A DNA stretch of 64,000 nt from Bradyrhizobium sp. 186 (GTDB lineage Bacteria > Pseudomonadota > Alphaproteobacteria > Rhizobiales > Xanthobacteraceae): positions 9,641,001-9,705,000 of the forward strand of contig NZ_CP082164.1 in NCBI RefSeq assembly GCF_023101685.1, written 5' to 3'. Positions within the stretch are counted from its first letter, which is position 1. Every line of letters starts with the position of its first letter. This document shows positions 1 to 7,589 of the stretch, one piece after another. The position numbers and the translations under genes are program-made. The notes under the pieces are model-generated. The model saw only the letters and a list, made by a program, of their open reading frames with translations. It was not told the DNA's origin and did no database searches.

Positions 1-427
1 CTTTGATCTTTTCGCGGATCCGTAGCGCGACGTCGCGGGCGAGCGGAATGCCCTGCAGGTTCTCGGTGACGTCGAGGTAAGCCTCGTCGAGCGACAGCGG
101 CTCGATGATGGCGGTGTGCTCGCGAAGATCTCGCGGATCTGTCGGCTGATCGATTTGTAGACCTCGAAGCGCGGTTTGACGAAAGATCAGATCGGGACAC
201 TGCCGCTTCGCGGTCACCGACGGCATGGCGGATCTGACGCCGAATTTGCGGGCTTCGTAGCTCGCAGCGGCGACGACGCCGCGTTCTGCCGAACCGCCGA
301 CCGCGACCGGCCTGCCGCGCAGCTCCGGATTGTCGCGCTGCTCCACGGACGCATAGAACGCATCCATGTCGATATGGATGATCTTGCGCGTTGGTGCGCC
401 GCCTTGATCGGGATCGGACGAGGACAT
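1..427 (-). CDS. dinB: DNA polymerase IV (partial, compensated frameshift)
   Basis: This is the N-terminal 142 codons of a Y-family translesion polymerase; the gene runs off the left edge. The catalytic-palm motif HIDMDAFYASVE is followed by a region matching family members up to CPDLIF, and later by EPLSLDEAYLDVTEN with the second catalytic acidic pair. Between about 121 and 184 the reading frame is shifted. One extra T near 181-184 moves it out of frame and one missing G near 121-125 restores it, so about 20 residues that should read VKPRFEVYKSIS... are replaced by unrelated sequence with no stop. The start is the ATG at 425-427. The polymerase is probably inactive unless the indels are sequencing errors. 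Confidence 0.85.
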   Translation of the reverse strand, partial: MSSSDPDQGGAPTRKIIHIDMDAFYASVEQRDNPELRGRPVAVGGSAERGVVAAASYEARKFGVRSAMPSVTAKRQCPDLIFRQTALRGLQIDQPTDPRDLREHTAIIEPLSLDEAYLDVTENLQGIPLARDVALRIREKIK

Positions 428-467
428 TCTTATGTTATAGACGTCCTGCACCGAGCAGTCGCCGGCA

Positions 468-740
468 TCAATACCTGTCTTGAGGCAGGCATTCGGGGCA
501 GGTATCGCCAATGCTGTAGAGCACCTCGGCAATCGCACTGGTCGCCGCCTCCGCAGAGACGCCGGCCGGCGGCGCTTCGCGGGCAATTTCCAGCGCGCGG
601 TCGCGGGCATGGGGGTCAGCACGATCTTGCATCCAGCCGTGCTGCTCGCACTCGCGAATGGCCCCAGCTTCCAACAATACCGACCGGGCCCAGCCTTCGA
701 TCGTACGGTGGGTGGGGCGTCGCTCCCGGAACATCAACAT
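468..740 (-). CDS. small conserved hypothetical protein
   Basis: A 90-residue acidic soluble protein with no signal peptide or membrane segment. The central part, with the stretches RECEQHGWMQDRADPHA and AIAEVLYSIGDTCPEC, is of a type I recognise among Bradyrhizobium hypothetical proteins. It ends in a CPEC pair and a short tail. It lies 40 bases upstream of the dinB start on the same strand, so co-transcription is possible. The start may be the first or third codon (both Met). Function unknown. Confidence 0.6.
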   Translation of the reverse strand: MLMFRERRPTHRTIEGWARSVLLEAGAIRECEQHGWMQDRADPHARDRALEIAREAPPAGVSAEAATSAIAEVLYSIGDTCPECLPQDRY

Positions 741-869
741 CGCAGAACTCCACTGACGCGGGATGAATCTCCGCCCAAGCTTATCGTTCCGGCGCTTAAC
801 ACAGGGCAGGGATTCGCAAATGCGGGGAGTCGGCTTTGTCCACCTGTTCCCGCAGGGCGCTGTGGACAG

Positions 870-1139
870 CTATCGATCAGAGTTCATGAGTTGGCGCGGC
901 AGAACCAAGACTATGTTGATTTGTCGGGCCAGGATTTTCGAGGCGATAATCGAGATATGTAACGCGAACTCGTCTTCCATCTCTGCCGCGGCATCCTCGT
1001 CTCGGGCATAGACGTAGAGGATATCGCCATCCACTTCGTCGAATCGAACAGCACGAAAGAGCCGATCAAACCTCTCTGCACCGACCATGAGTGCCATTCG
1101 CGCCGCAATCGCTTGGTCTTGGACCTGAGTCACAATCAT
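870..1139 (-). CDS. hypothetical protein
   Basis: An 89-residue soluble protein. The middle (DGDILYVYARDEDAAAEMEDEF) followed by an amphipathic stretch (SIIASKILARQINIVLVLP) suggests a small alpha/beta fold. The Asp/Glu-rich centre and balanced codon use favour a real gene over the overlapping forward frames. No catalytic motif is visible. It lies 13 bases downstream of the next gene on the same strand, so the two may be an operon. Function unknown. Confidence 0.5.
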   Translation of the reverse strand: MIVTQVQDQAIAARMALMVGAERFDRLFRAVRFDEVDGDILYVYARDEDAAAEMEDEFALHISIIASKILARQINIVLVLPRQLMNSDR

Positions 1140-1151
1140 CGCTCGGCGATC

Positions 1152-1565
1152 CTAGTTTCCTCTGCCATAATCGACTGCGAAGACTTGGTAGAACTGGCCC
1201 GGCGTCGTATGCGTGAACGCGATCTCCAATGCGACGATCTCCGCATAGCCCTTGGTTTCGTCGCCGACATTGATGAGGTCGACCGCGGTCAGCCCTTTGC
1301 CAGTGTCAAAGTTGGAGGCTGGCGCGCCGGGGATACGGATGAGGCCTTGCATGCTCGGGCCTCGAGTCTGGATAGCAACCTTGATTTGGGCCGCCTTTCG
1401 GACGAAGAGCCGTTCTGATCTGAATTCGATCCTCTGCCATTGGTCGAGACCTGCTGACGTGTGACCCATGTACCTAGGTCCTGTCGCCGGATCGATGGCG
1501 GCCAAGGTGGGGACAATGAGCGCTAAGAAGGCAAGAGTGACAGCCGCGAATAACCCAAGTCGCAT
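1152..1565 (-). CDS. exported hypothetical protein
   Basis: Using the Met that begins MRLGLFAAVTLAFLAL, the protein is 137 residues with a classical signal peptide (Arg, then a hydrophobic core, cleavage likely after TLA-A). The mature part is a predicted beta-rich periplasmic domain with no recognised family. An in-frame Met 11 codons upstream is possible but would place non-hydrophobic residues before the signal. It lies about 45 bases downstream of the exonuclease gene on the same strand. Confidence 0.55.
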   Translation of the reverse strand: MRLGLFAAVTLAFLALIVPTLAAIDPATGPRYMGHTSAGLDQWQRIEFRSERLFVRKAAQIKVAIQTRGPSMQGLIRIPGAPASNFDTGKGLTAVDLINVGDETKGYAEIVALEIAFTHTTPGQFYQVFAVDYGRGN

Positions 1566-1610
1566 TAGCGGGATCTCCGGCTTTGCCAAAGCGAGCACCT
1601 GCCCATGTTG

Positions 1611-2504
1611 TTACGATCTGATTGAAAACCGGTCGAATGCCGTCAGAACCTGCAGGCGAGGCTCGATATCGCGGAGATAGATTTCAGCCCTGAGAAACGC
1701 GATTTCCGCGTCAAGCTGGCTCTCCTCCACGTCGATGAACCAGGACCGCGGCCGTCCATCGCTGCCATCGCTCCATCGATAGCCTCGCCGCTTGAGAGCG
1801 TCCTTGAGATCAAAGGGCGATTGCTCCGCCCAAACGCGCATCTTTTTCTTGCGAGCCTGTTCGAGCAGCACAGCTAGTGCCGGGGACCCAGTCGATAGTT
1901 GGAAGTCTAGTATCTCAAGCAGAGCATGACAATCGTCGACCGCCCTATGGGCTTGGTGAAAGAAGCCAGCGCCATTCAACAGGTAACCCAGCCGCGAACC
2001 TTCGAAGCCGTGCTTCCGCCACTCGATCTCTGTTGCAGAGCATCCCCATGCCTTGCGTTGGAAGACTGGCCAGTAGCGTTCCGCGAATTTGCGGTCAAAC
2101 CCAGCGTTATGAGCGATAACGATGACGGCATCCTCGACGAACGATGACACGACGTTCCCGTCGATCCGAGAACCAGCGACCATTCCGTCCGTGATGCCGG
2201 TGAGGGCGGTGACTTCCGACGGTATTGGTGCCGATGGCTCATTGAACGAGGAGAATACATCTCTGACGCCAACGATGCGACCGTCGGCCAAGTAGTCGAA
2301 CTTGACCATCCCGAGTTCGATGACTTCGTCCTTCTGTTGATCCAGACCTGTAGTTTCGACGTCGATAAGGATGCCGGTTCTAGTCGACGCTCCATTGGAC
2401 GGAGTAAAAATCTCTCTACGCGCCAAACGTCGAAGGACGCGATAGTCGTTCGATCTTGCCAATACCTCGGCCATAGCGGCTAAGGTCAGGTCGTTCTCAA
2501 GCAT
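1611..2504 (-). CDS. DEDDh-type 3'-5' exonuclease (epsilon-like)
   Basis: A 297-residue protein whose exonuclease domain (about residues 45-210) shows all DEDDh signatures: ILIDVETTGLD (first Asp and Glu), a middle Asp in IAHNAGFDRKF, and HRAVDDCHALL with the His-x4-Asp pair. The C-terminal 70 residues form a separate module (KRRGYRWSDGSDGRPRSW, then an alpha-helical tail) shared with its paralog at 29492-30391. The start MLENDLTLAAM is chosen because it aligns with the paralog's start; an upstream ATG adds 11 residues. It probably trims or proofreads DNA 3' ends. The polymerase III core genes are not nearby. Confidence 0.85.
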   Translation of the reverse strand: MLENDLTLAAMAEVLARSNDYRVLRRLARREIFTPSNGASTRTGILIDVETTGLDQQKDEVIELGMVKFDYLADGRIVGVRDVFSSFNEPSAPIPSEVTALTGITDGMVAGSRIDGNVVSSFVEDAVIVIAHNAGFDRKFAERYWPVFQRKAWGCSATEIEWRKHGFEGSRLGYLLNGAGFFHQAHRAVDDCHALLEILDFQLSTGSPALAVLLEQARKKKMRVWAEQSPFDLKDALKRRGYRWSDGSDGRPRSWFIDVEESQLDAEIAFLRAEIYLRDIEPRLQVLTAFDRFSIRS

Positions 2505-2650
2505 TGGACTTTGCAATCCTTCGGCGAAGGCTCCCACGCACCGCGGTGGTAGTGCAAAGGCTAACCCGGATCAAAGATCCGAAACCAGATGCGACGCCGG
2601 AACATCCCCCGATTTGACTCGAGGGCAAAGGCATCGCTAAACCGAGCCGG

Positions 2651-3388
2651 CTACACGCCAGGGGGCCCTTGAGCCACATCGATTACGTGGCGGTCGGGCC
2701 CTACAGTGATCACGATCGTATAGCTCTTTTGAGCTCCGCCCTGGTCGGTCGGCGGAGCGAGGTGCAATTGGCCTCCGTACCACTCGCCGGGCAAGAGCGT
2801 GTTGTCTTTGATCACCGCTTGCTCGAGCACGGCCATGTTGCGCTGACCTGTTTCGATCGTCGCAGAAATCATCGCTTCGTTCTGAGCTGCGGCGTTACCT
2901 TGCGCGATCGCCGCGGCGGTCGGGCTGTAGAATGTACTGGTTCGGCCATTCGGAGTCGTATAGCTCCCGTAGCCGGCCCGGGACGCGCTGTAAGCGTTGG
3001 CGCCGGCGGCGACGCCTGTCAGAAGTGCAGCCGCGACCTGGCGGTTCTTTTCCTCTTGAACGAGCATCTCGTAGGTCACGATCTTCATTTCAAAGTCGGA
3101 CCCAGCGGCGTGTTGGACCGCCTCTACTTGTCCGACCCGAAACTCCACAGGCTGTCGGCCAAGATTGTTGATGCCGACTACGAACACAGGACGGCCGTTC
3201 GCTTGGAGCTGACGGGATGCCGGTCGAACGAGCACCACAGAGCTTTTCTGTCGGGATACCAGGGCAGGTTGCCCGTCCCGCATGAGCGCTTGTTGCTGCG
3301 GATTAGACGCCTTGAACGAAACCGTCTCGCCGGCTGTCATGCAGCCAGTCAGTGTGGCGCAGGCGGCCGCCATCACAAAAATGCGCAT
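2651..3388 (-). CDS. putative outer-membrane lipoprotein
   Basis: A 245-residue protein starting MRIFVMAAACATLTGC. The LTGC lipobox predicts signal peptidase II cleavage and lipidation at Cys16. The mature region contains a Gly/Ser/Ala/Tyr-rich stretch around residues 125-160 (AGANAYSASRAGYGS), flanked by beta-rich segments. The C-terminus is SYTIVITVGPDRHVIDVAQG. The ATG five codons upstream would give a poorer signal peptide. No known family recognised; a structural envelope lipoprotein is the best inference. Confidence 0.7.
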   Translation of the reverse strand: MRIFVMAAACATLTGCMTAGETVSFKASNPQQQALMRDGQPALVSRQKSSVVLVRPASRQLQANGRPVFVVGINNLGRQPVEFRVGQVEAVQHAAGSDFEMKIVTYEMLVQEEKNRQVAAALLTGVAAGANAYSASRAGYGSYTTPNGRTSTFYSPTAAAIAQGNAAAQNEAMISATIETGQRNMAVLEQAVIKDNTLLPGEWYGGQLHLAPPTDQGGAQKSYTIVITVGPDRHVIDVAQGPPGV

Positions 3389-3515
3389 GCTAAATCCCCC
3401 CATCGAAAGGCGCTATGCAAGCGCAACCATTGCGCGAGGGCAAGAACAGTTTGCGCGCAGGCGGCCGCGACCCTTCGTCAAAAGGTCTAAGTCGGCCGCG
3501 GAGTACGGTAAGCCC

Positions 3516-3764
3516 TTAGGGCCGGTGAAATTCGACCGATCGCTGCTTCAGCGAAACCCTAGCCGCGAACCCAGCGTCCAACCACGCCATGGCTTGTGTG
3601 TGACCAGCTTTGCGCGAGCTCTCATTTCCCCACCACGCACTGAACTTGTAGGCAGAAACCGGCAGTGGCCTTCCGAGAATGTCTTCAATTTCCGAGAATG
3701 TGAGCCGGATGGTTCGCTCCCTCGTGCTCTCCAGCTCCCTTCGTAGTGGATCGTAAACGGACAT
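3516..3764 (-). CDS. DUF7662-like protein
   Basis: An 82-residue basic protein with the pattern YDPL...LTFSEIEDILGRPLP.SA.....WWGNESS...Q..AWLDAGF, which I recognise as the DUF7662 family, probably a small nucleic-acid-binding protein. The conserved WW, Asn and final Trp-Leu residues are present and the length matches the family. It lies 12 bases downstream of the 3777-4064 gene, so a small-gene operon (4261 to 3516) is likely. Biochemical role unknown. Confidence 0.7.
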   Translation of the reverse strand: MSVYDPLRRELESTRERTIRLTFSEIEDILGRPLPVSAYKFSAWWGNESSRKAGHTQAMAWLDAGFAARVSLKQRSVEFHRP

Positions 3765-3776
3765 ACACCCGGCTCG

Positions 3777-4064
3777 TCACGTTGGTCTGTCGTCGCCGCT
3801 CGTGGGGATGTTGAAATCCCGGGCGGCAAGCTCCAACTCGAGCTCAGTGATCCGCTCAAAGATGCGAGCAGCAATCGCCTCCGACTCTTCCGCGGTTAAG
3901 GATCGAATGCCCCGCAAAGCAAGCTCGTCTCTGAGAACCTTCGCCACAATCAATTGGATGGCCATTGGATCAATAGTCCTAAAACCATGATCCAACCGCA
4001 ACCGAAGGGCGAGCGCAAGTGGTTGAGCGATTTCCCGCGGTGCTCCGGCTAGCCGTCTCGGCAC
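3777..4064 (-). CDS. hypothetical protein
   Basis: A 95-residue, mostly helical protein. The N-terminal third is Arg/Leu-rich and the C-terminal two thirds (VAKVLRDELALRGIRSLTAEESEAIAARIFERITELELEL) looks like an amphipathic helical bundle. It overlaps the end of the upstream gene by 16 bases when the ATG at 4064 is used. The alternative Met at about 3965 would remove the overlap and leave only the helical part. No family recognised. Confidence 0.5.
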   Translation of the reverse strand: MPRRLAGAPREIAQPLALALRLRLDHGFRTIDPMAIQLIVAKVLRDELALRGIRSLTAEESEAIAARIFERITELELELAARDFNIPTSGDDRPT

Positions 4065-4261
4065 GGAATGCCGAAGCTGTCGCAGGTAATCGCGAAGGCC
4101 TCTTTTGCCTTCACGTCTTCAAAGCAAAAGCGCGTGCCGACGTCTGCACGATCGATCCACCAGTCGACCTTGCTCCCTTTTGCAATGCGAGAGGCTTCGC
4201 CGCGCAGCAGATCCAACTGTTTCCCAGCGGCGTGAACAATCAAGCAATTTTCCTTTGCCAT
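4049..4261 (-). CDS. hypothetical protein
   Basis: A 70-residue protein preceded by a strong ribosome site (GAGGAAAG about 5 bases before the ATG), which supports this start. The sequence has two Cys in the second half (ITCDSFGIPC), one near the N-terminus and a WWIDRADVGTRFCFED segment. No transmembrane segment or known family seen. First gene of the short leftward cluster running to 3516. Confidence 0.55.
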   Translation of the reverse strand: MAKENCLIVHAAGKQLDLLRGEASRIAKGSKVDWWIDRADVGTRFCFEDVKAKEAFAITCDSFGIPCRDG

Positions 4262-4439
4262 GAATACTTTCCTCTCAAACTATGAAAATAGGTCGCTCAA
4301 TTGATCCCGACGAAAAAATGAGAATCATGTGGCAATGTCACTTGGAACAGGTGCCGTGCCCAGGCTAGGCTCCGCTCATCACGCTGGATAGCCCGCCGGT
4401 TCACGCTGACGGGCATATGTCTCATACCCCTGCCACCCG

Positions 4440-4655
4440 TCAGGCGATTTGGCTTAGGTGGCTATCCGGGCCACCTGATTGGTCGCGGTGCACCTCGTTT
4501 GAGAGCGAGCTGACCAGCATCTCCAGCTTCGATCGCTCTTCGTTCAAGCGCCTTTCGACAAACTGGCGCTCGAACTCTGTCAAGCTGGTTTGCAATAGGT
4601 GGCGATAGCGCTGAATATTGTTGCGATGTGCACGCGCCAACTGGTCGTCGATCAT
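4440..4655 (-). CDS. small coiled-coil hypothetical protein
   Basis: A 71-residue hydrophilic, predicted all-helical protein (NNIQRYRHLLQTSL followed by VERRLNEERSKLEMLVSSLS) of a kind common in Bradyrhizobium genomes. Ribosome site AGGAAGACGAGG directly precedes the ATG. The heptad-like spacing of Leu suggests self-association. Function unknown. Confidence 0.6.
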   Translation of the reverse strand: MIDDQLARAHRNNIQRYRHLLQTSLTEFERQFVERRLNEERSKLEMLVSSLSNEVHRDQSGGPDSHLSQIA

Positions 4656-4904
4656 CCTCGTCTTCCTGTGACGGATATTAATTAATTCTCTTTTTGCTTC
4701 ATGGGGTGAGGCGGCCCCCGAGGCAACATTCCAAGACGTCGCTGGAGCGGAATATCATCGCTACGCGACGTCGGCATTCCCCTGGCCGGGCGTTAAATCC
4801 CGGCCTTCTAATTCTGGCGGGACTCAAATGACGAAAACAAGAAATCCCCGAAGGGACGACGCCCAGCGCTCTCGGACACGGTAGTGGGCTTTTCTGTTCC
4901 GATC

Positions 4905-4920
4905 TGTGAACTACTTCACA
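4905..4920. promoter_or_regulatory. CRP/FNR-type palindrome, copy 1
   Basis: TGTGAACTACTTCACA fits the TGTGA-N6-TCACA consensus of CRP-family regulators with perfect half-sites. It is the reverse complement of the second copy at 6261-6276, so the six-base spacer is conserved as well. No coding start lies within 150 bases downstream on the plus strand. Confidence 0.55.
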
Positions 4921-4985
4921 AACCCATCGGACATCGCCCGTTATCGTTCGCTCATTGCTTAGACCAACTAATTGCTTCGAAAACA

Positions 4986-5012
4986 CCCCAGCGTTCGCGC
5001 GCTGGGGTTTTT
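4986..5012 (+). terminator. rho-independent terminator
   Basis: CCCCAGCG / CGCTGGGG stem with a short loop followed by TTTTT (5008-5012). It stands just before the cspA promoter region, so it must end a transcript starting upstream, although no gene is seen there. Confidence 0.7.
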
Positions 5013-5072
5013 GCTTGTCAGCCCCAACGCGCTCGACCTAGGCTGTTGTCGTTGTTCAAGCGGGAGGCGGAC

Positions 5073-5279
5073 GTGGCGACAGGCATTGTGAAGTGGTTCA
5101 ACGCGACCAAAGGATTCGGTTTCATCCAGCCCGATGACGGAGGCCAGGACGTTTTCGTGCATATTAGCGCAGTGGAGCGCGCCGGCTTATCGGGCTTGGC
5201 TGAGGGCCAGAAGGTCTCTTTTGAAGTCCAAATGGATCGGAAGCGCGGCAAGAGCAGCGCGGAGAATCTGCGCGTTTGA
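5073..5279 (+). CDS. cspA: cold-shock protein (CspA family)
   Basis: A 68-residue single cold-shock domain, starting at GTG 5073 five bases after GGGAGGCGG. RNA-binding motifs RNP1 (KGFGFIQP) and RNP2 (VFVHIS) are both present, and the length equals the family norm. It binds single-stranded RNA or DNA in the cytoplasm and acts as an RNA chaperone. A longer open frame upstream is rejected because it crosses a terminator and lacks a ribosome site. Alphaproteobacteria carry many such genes, so whether this one is cold-inducible cannot be read from sequence. Confidence 0.93.
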   Translation: MATGIVKWFNATKGFGFIQPDDGGQDVFVHISAVERAGLSGLAEGQKVSFEVQMDRKRGKSSAENLRV

Positions 5280-5312
5280 CCCTCGCCATGTTCGCCGATA
5301 CCCACCCCATAT

Positions 5313-5735
5313 TTACAGGCGTCGCCTGAAGGGTAGCACTTTGCCTGGCAGTCGCGATGGGCTTGTAGTCGGACGGGGTGGACGCTCTGGGTCGGGCGTT
5401 TCGGGATCAATGCCGTAGAGATCCTCCACCGTATATTCGATTTTTCTCCAGCGAGCTTTTTTGTACAGCGCGTCGTAACCCCAAAGTTCAGTGAACCGCG
5501 CCTCTTTCCACGGGATATCGTTGCTTGAAGCATCGTCGTCGTCGTTGCTGGAAGGCAAGGGGATTTGCACGGCTGGCCCCTCCCAGATCACGCCCCCTCG
5601 ACTCAGCTTTCGGTACTCGCAACGATCTGGATCTAGGACTTCGTCGATCAGGAATGCGAGCTCAAGTGGATTCGAAGCGTAGAATACGCCCACCAAGTCA
5701 TGCTCTTCGATCGTTCTGACGAGGTACGCGGGCAT
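5313..5735 (-). CDS. hypothetical protein
   Basis: A 140-residue acidic protein with a ribosome site (GGAG) before the ATG. The N-terminal 45 residues (YLVRTIEEHDLVGVFYAS.PLELAFLIDEVLDPDRCEY) look like a small alpha/beta domain. A DDDD linker at about residue 66 separates it from a Trp-rich half ending in a Pro/Arg-rich tail. No family recognised. Confidence 0.6.
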   Translation of the reverse strand: MPAYLVRTIEEHDLVGVFYASNPLELAFLIDEVLDPDRCEYRKLSRGGVIWEGPAVQIPLPSSNDDDDASSNDIPWKEARFTELWGYDALYKKARWRKIEYTVEDLYGIDPETPDPERPPRPTTSPSRLPGKVLPFRRRL

Positions 5736-5744
5736 GACCTGCTC

Positions 5745-5966
5745 CTATAGCGGGCAATCATTCCTTAGGAGGTGACGCAAAGCAATCCGGCGACCATACT
5801 TACGCAAGGGGCTTTTATACCTCATGCGATTCTCAGCTTCGTCTGCGAGCTTTTGCCACTCGACAGCAAGGCGGAGCCAGGTTTCCTTGCCGAGCGGGTT
5901 GACCGCATCCTTTTTAGGCAGCCGAAACAGCCTCCGCGCAACAATTTTGCCGCGATACTCTCCCAA
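5745..5966 (-). CDS. small hypothetical protein, probably 5'-damaged
   Basis: The core NPLGKETWLRLAVEWQKLADEAE matches a short-protein family common in Bradyrhizobium and is similar to the protein at 7413-7589. The first 25 codons do not match that family, and the only available start is a TTG at 5964-5966 overlapping the divergent gene. The 5' part therefore looks frameshifted or replaced. Treat the start as unreliable. Confidence 0.45.
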   Translation of the reverse strand: MGEYRGKIVARRLFRLPKKDAVNPLGKETWLRLAVEWQKLADEAENRMRYKSPLRKYGRRIALRHLLRNDCPL

Positions 5967-6181
5967 TGCCGAAATTCCATTTCAACCTAATTGATACCAG
6001 CATCGTCTCTGATCACGGCGAGCGCGACCTGCTGGACGAAACCGTTGCCCAGATCGAGGCGATCAAACTAGCGCGCTCGTTGCGCACTTCGCGGCCCCAT
6101 CTGGTTGGGCGCAACTGTTCGATATCTGTTGTTGATGAGATGGGAAAGAAAGTCTGTCGCATTCCGATCGACGACATCTAA
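5966..6181 (+). CDS. DUF6894 family protein
   Basis: A 71-residue protein with the family pattern: PKFHFNLID at the N-terminus, an acidic D..E..A..EA.K.AR segment in the middle and SISVVDEMGKKVCRIPI at the end. It is a small soluble protein of unknown role that occurs in many copies in rhizobial genomes. A second, damaged member is at 7582-7902. The start overlaps the divergent neighbour and lacks an obvious Shine-Dalgarno. Confidence 0.75.
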   Translation: MPKFHFNLIDTSIVSDHGERDLLDETVAQIEAIKLARSLRTSRPHLVGRNCSISVVDEMGKKVCRIPIDDI

Positions 6182-6260
6182 CGCCGGGCTCAGCCTGGCC
6201 TATCCTTGCGGCGCCGAGGCCGGCCGAGGCACGCACGTGTGATGACGTTGGGAAAGACCG

Positions 6261-6276
6261 TGTGAAGTAGTTCACA
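6261..6276. promoter_or_regulatory. CRP/FNR-type palindrome, copy 2
   Basis: TGTGAAGTAGTTCACA, perfect TGTGA-N6-TCACA, lies 54 bases before the ATG of the small exported protein at 6330, where a CRP-class activator could act. It is the exact reverse complement of the copy at 4905-4920. Confidence 0.6.
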
Positions 6277-6329
6277 AGCGGCAGGTACCGCCAAGTCTAG
6301 TGTCCGCGCTTTAACTGGAGGGAAGCGCC

Positions 6330-6518
6330 ATGAAGTTTAGTTGGACGACCTCTCGAATGCTCGCACTGACAGCCGTTGTTCTGGCGGCGGCTGGTACCAC
6401 TATGGCAATCGGCAATCCTCGCCAAGTGTTTGAACCAATGCTGGGATCCGATTGGCAATGTAGCCGAACCATGCTGCTCGTGACGACTTGTTCTCACTTG
6501 AGCGCTAGATCGGAATAA
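6330..6518 (+). CDS. small exported protein
   Basis: A 62-residue protein with a signal peptide (Lys near the start, then MLALTAVVLAAAGTTMA) and a probable cleavage site before IGNPRQ. The mature peptide is about 37 residues with two Cys (WQCSRT, TTCSH), which could form one disulphide in the periplasm. The ATG follows GGAGGGA at the right spacing. The CRP-like palindrome upstream suggests regulated expression. Function unknown. Confidence 0.65.
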   Translation: MKFSWTTSRMLALTAVVLAAAGTTMAIGNPRQVFEPMLGSDWQCSRTMLLVTTCSHLSARSE

Positions 6519-7044
6519 CGGCGTGTCTTGCTGGCAGCCTTAGGCTTCGTGATCACCGGGTGGTTTAGAGATGCAGCGTCGCCAGATGGCGGTGCTGCTG
6601 AACCACCTCAGAAATGAGGTATCGGCCTTGCCGCGACAGCATTCCTTAGCTTGTGGATGCTCGGCTGGCTTTGCGCTGGATTCACTCGCGACTAACCGAT
6701 TGGAGATGAGGAGCACGGGCCGGTGAGCCGCGCGCAGGTGCTCGCTCATCTGCGCGGAGGCGCTCGTGCCGGCATACGCTTATTCCGAAATCACAATGGC
6801 GGAGAGACGGCCCCGGCTTCAGGGAGGCTGGGGGTAGACCGGGGCCGCTCCGCCAGCTCGGCGGCGTGCTGGCGGCGGAATAAGCGGCGCCCGGCGCCAC
6901 GGTTCCTACTGGCGCGCCAGCAGATTCCTCACTCACCCGAGAGGCCAAATTTCGTTTCGACGCGGGAACTGAACTTACCTTTTTCGGTTTTGGAGTTGTC
7001 GTTAATGGCACAAGGAATAACTCCATGTCTCAGCGACGCCGCAG
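6519..7044. other. non-coding or decayed stretch
   Basis: No frame here has both a plausible start and protein-like composition. It holds an inverted repeat GGCCCCGG (6807-6814) / CCGGGGCC (6837-6844) separated by 22 bases and without a T-run, so it is a weak terminator at best. Confidence 0.4.
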
Positions 7045-7290
7045 GTGAAGCAGAACCGGTCCCTTGAAGAACGATTGGGCGAGCAGGCCACCCAGCTCAA
7101 AGAACAAGCGGCGCAGCTCCCCGCTGGTGCTGAGCGCGAGCGCCTTCTCAGGAAGGCGCGCTTAGCTGAGACCGGCGCGCATCTGAGCGATTGGCTGACC
7201 TGCCCGGTCTGCAACCCCCGAAGTAAGCCGCTGGAGCGAGAACCGGCCCATCGCCAAACGCGCGTCGGACCATGGGCCGTTCCCGGGTAG
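7045..7290 (+). pseudogene. small conserved hypothetical, frameshifted C-terminus
   Basis: Residues 6-50 (SLEERLGEQATQLKEQA..., then LRKARLAETGAHLSDWL) match a short Bradyrhizobium family that normally ends ...SPGLQPPK. Here one base is missing near 7201-7205. The +1 frame reads PGLQPPK and stops at 7224-7226, exactly as expected, while the actual frame runs on for 25 unrelated residues. The GTG start at 7045 also lacks a good ribosome site. Damaged gene or sequencing error. Confidence 0.55.
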
Positions 7291-7412
7291 ATGGCGCGAA
7301 CCGAGACGGCTCCAGGCATCGCGCCACAGACCAGTTTTCTCAACTGCTCGGTTGAAGAGTCGTTCCTGTCAGATGCCCCACTGCCGAGTGGACGGCGCCA
7401 ACCGAGGCGGCC

Positions 7413-7589
7413 TTACTCCCGCAAAGGGCTTCTAGCGCGAGCGCGGTTGTTCGCTGCCTGGGCAAGTTTCAGCCATTCCTCGGAAAGGCGCAGCCAAGTT
7501 TCCTTGTCCAGCGCGCTCATGGTCTGGGCGGCCAGCTCGCGACATTCCTCGGCTTCCTTACGGAACCTATCGGCATCGGTCTCAGGCAT
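7413..7589 (-). CDS. small conserved hypothetical protein
   Basis: A 58-residue helical protein, MPETDADRFRKEAEECRELA at the start and KETWLRLSEEWLKLAQAA in the second half. This is an intact member of the family seen damaged at 5745-5966. The ATG is at 7587-7589 and the TAA at 7413-7415. No membrane segment. Such proteins are widespread in Bradyrhizobium without a known role. Confidence 0.65.
   Translation of the reverse strand: MPETDADRFRKEAEECRELAAQTMSALDKETWLRLSEEWLKLAQAANNRARARSPLRE

Larger units (their letters stand above)
4656..5072. other. intergenic region with regulatory elements
   Basis: No convincing coding sequence. It contains a 16-bp CRP/FNR-like palindrome (4905-4920), an intrinsic terminator (4986-5012) and, between the terminator and cspA, about 60 bases that must hold the cspA promoter. 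The palindrome-to-terminator interval (about 100 bases) could encode a small RNA. Confidence 0.5.

Noticed and set aside
6723..7067. Rightward frame of 114 codons
   Set aside because: Arg/Ala/Ser-rich shadow-like sequence with no start signal; overlaps the start region of a better-supported gene.
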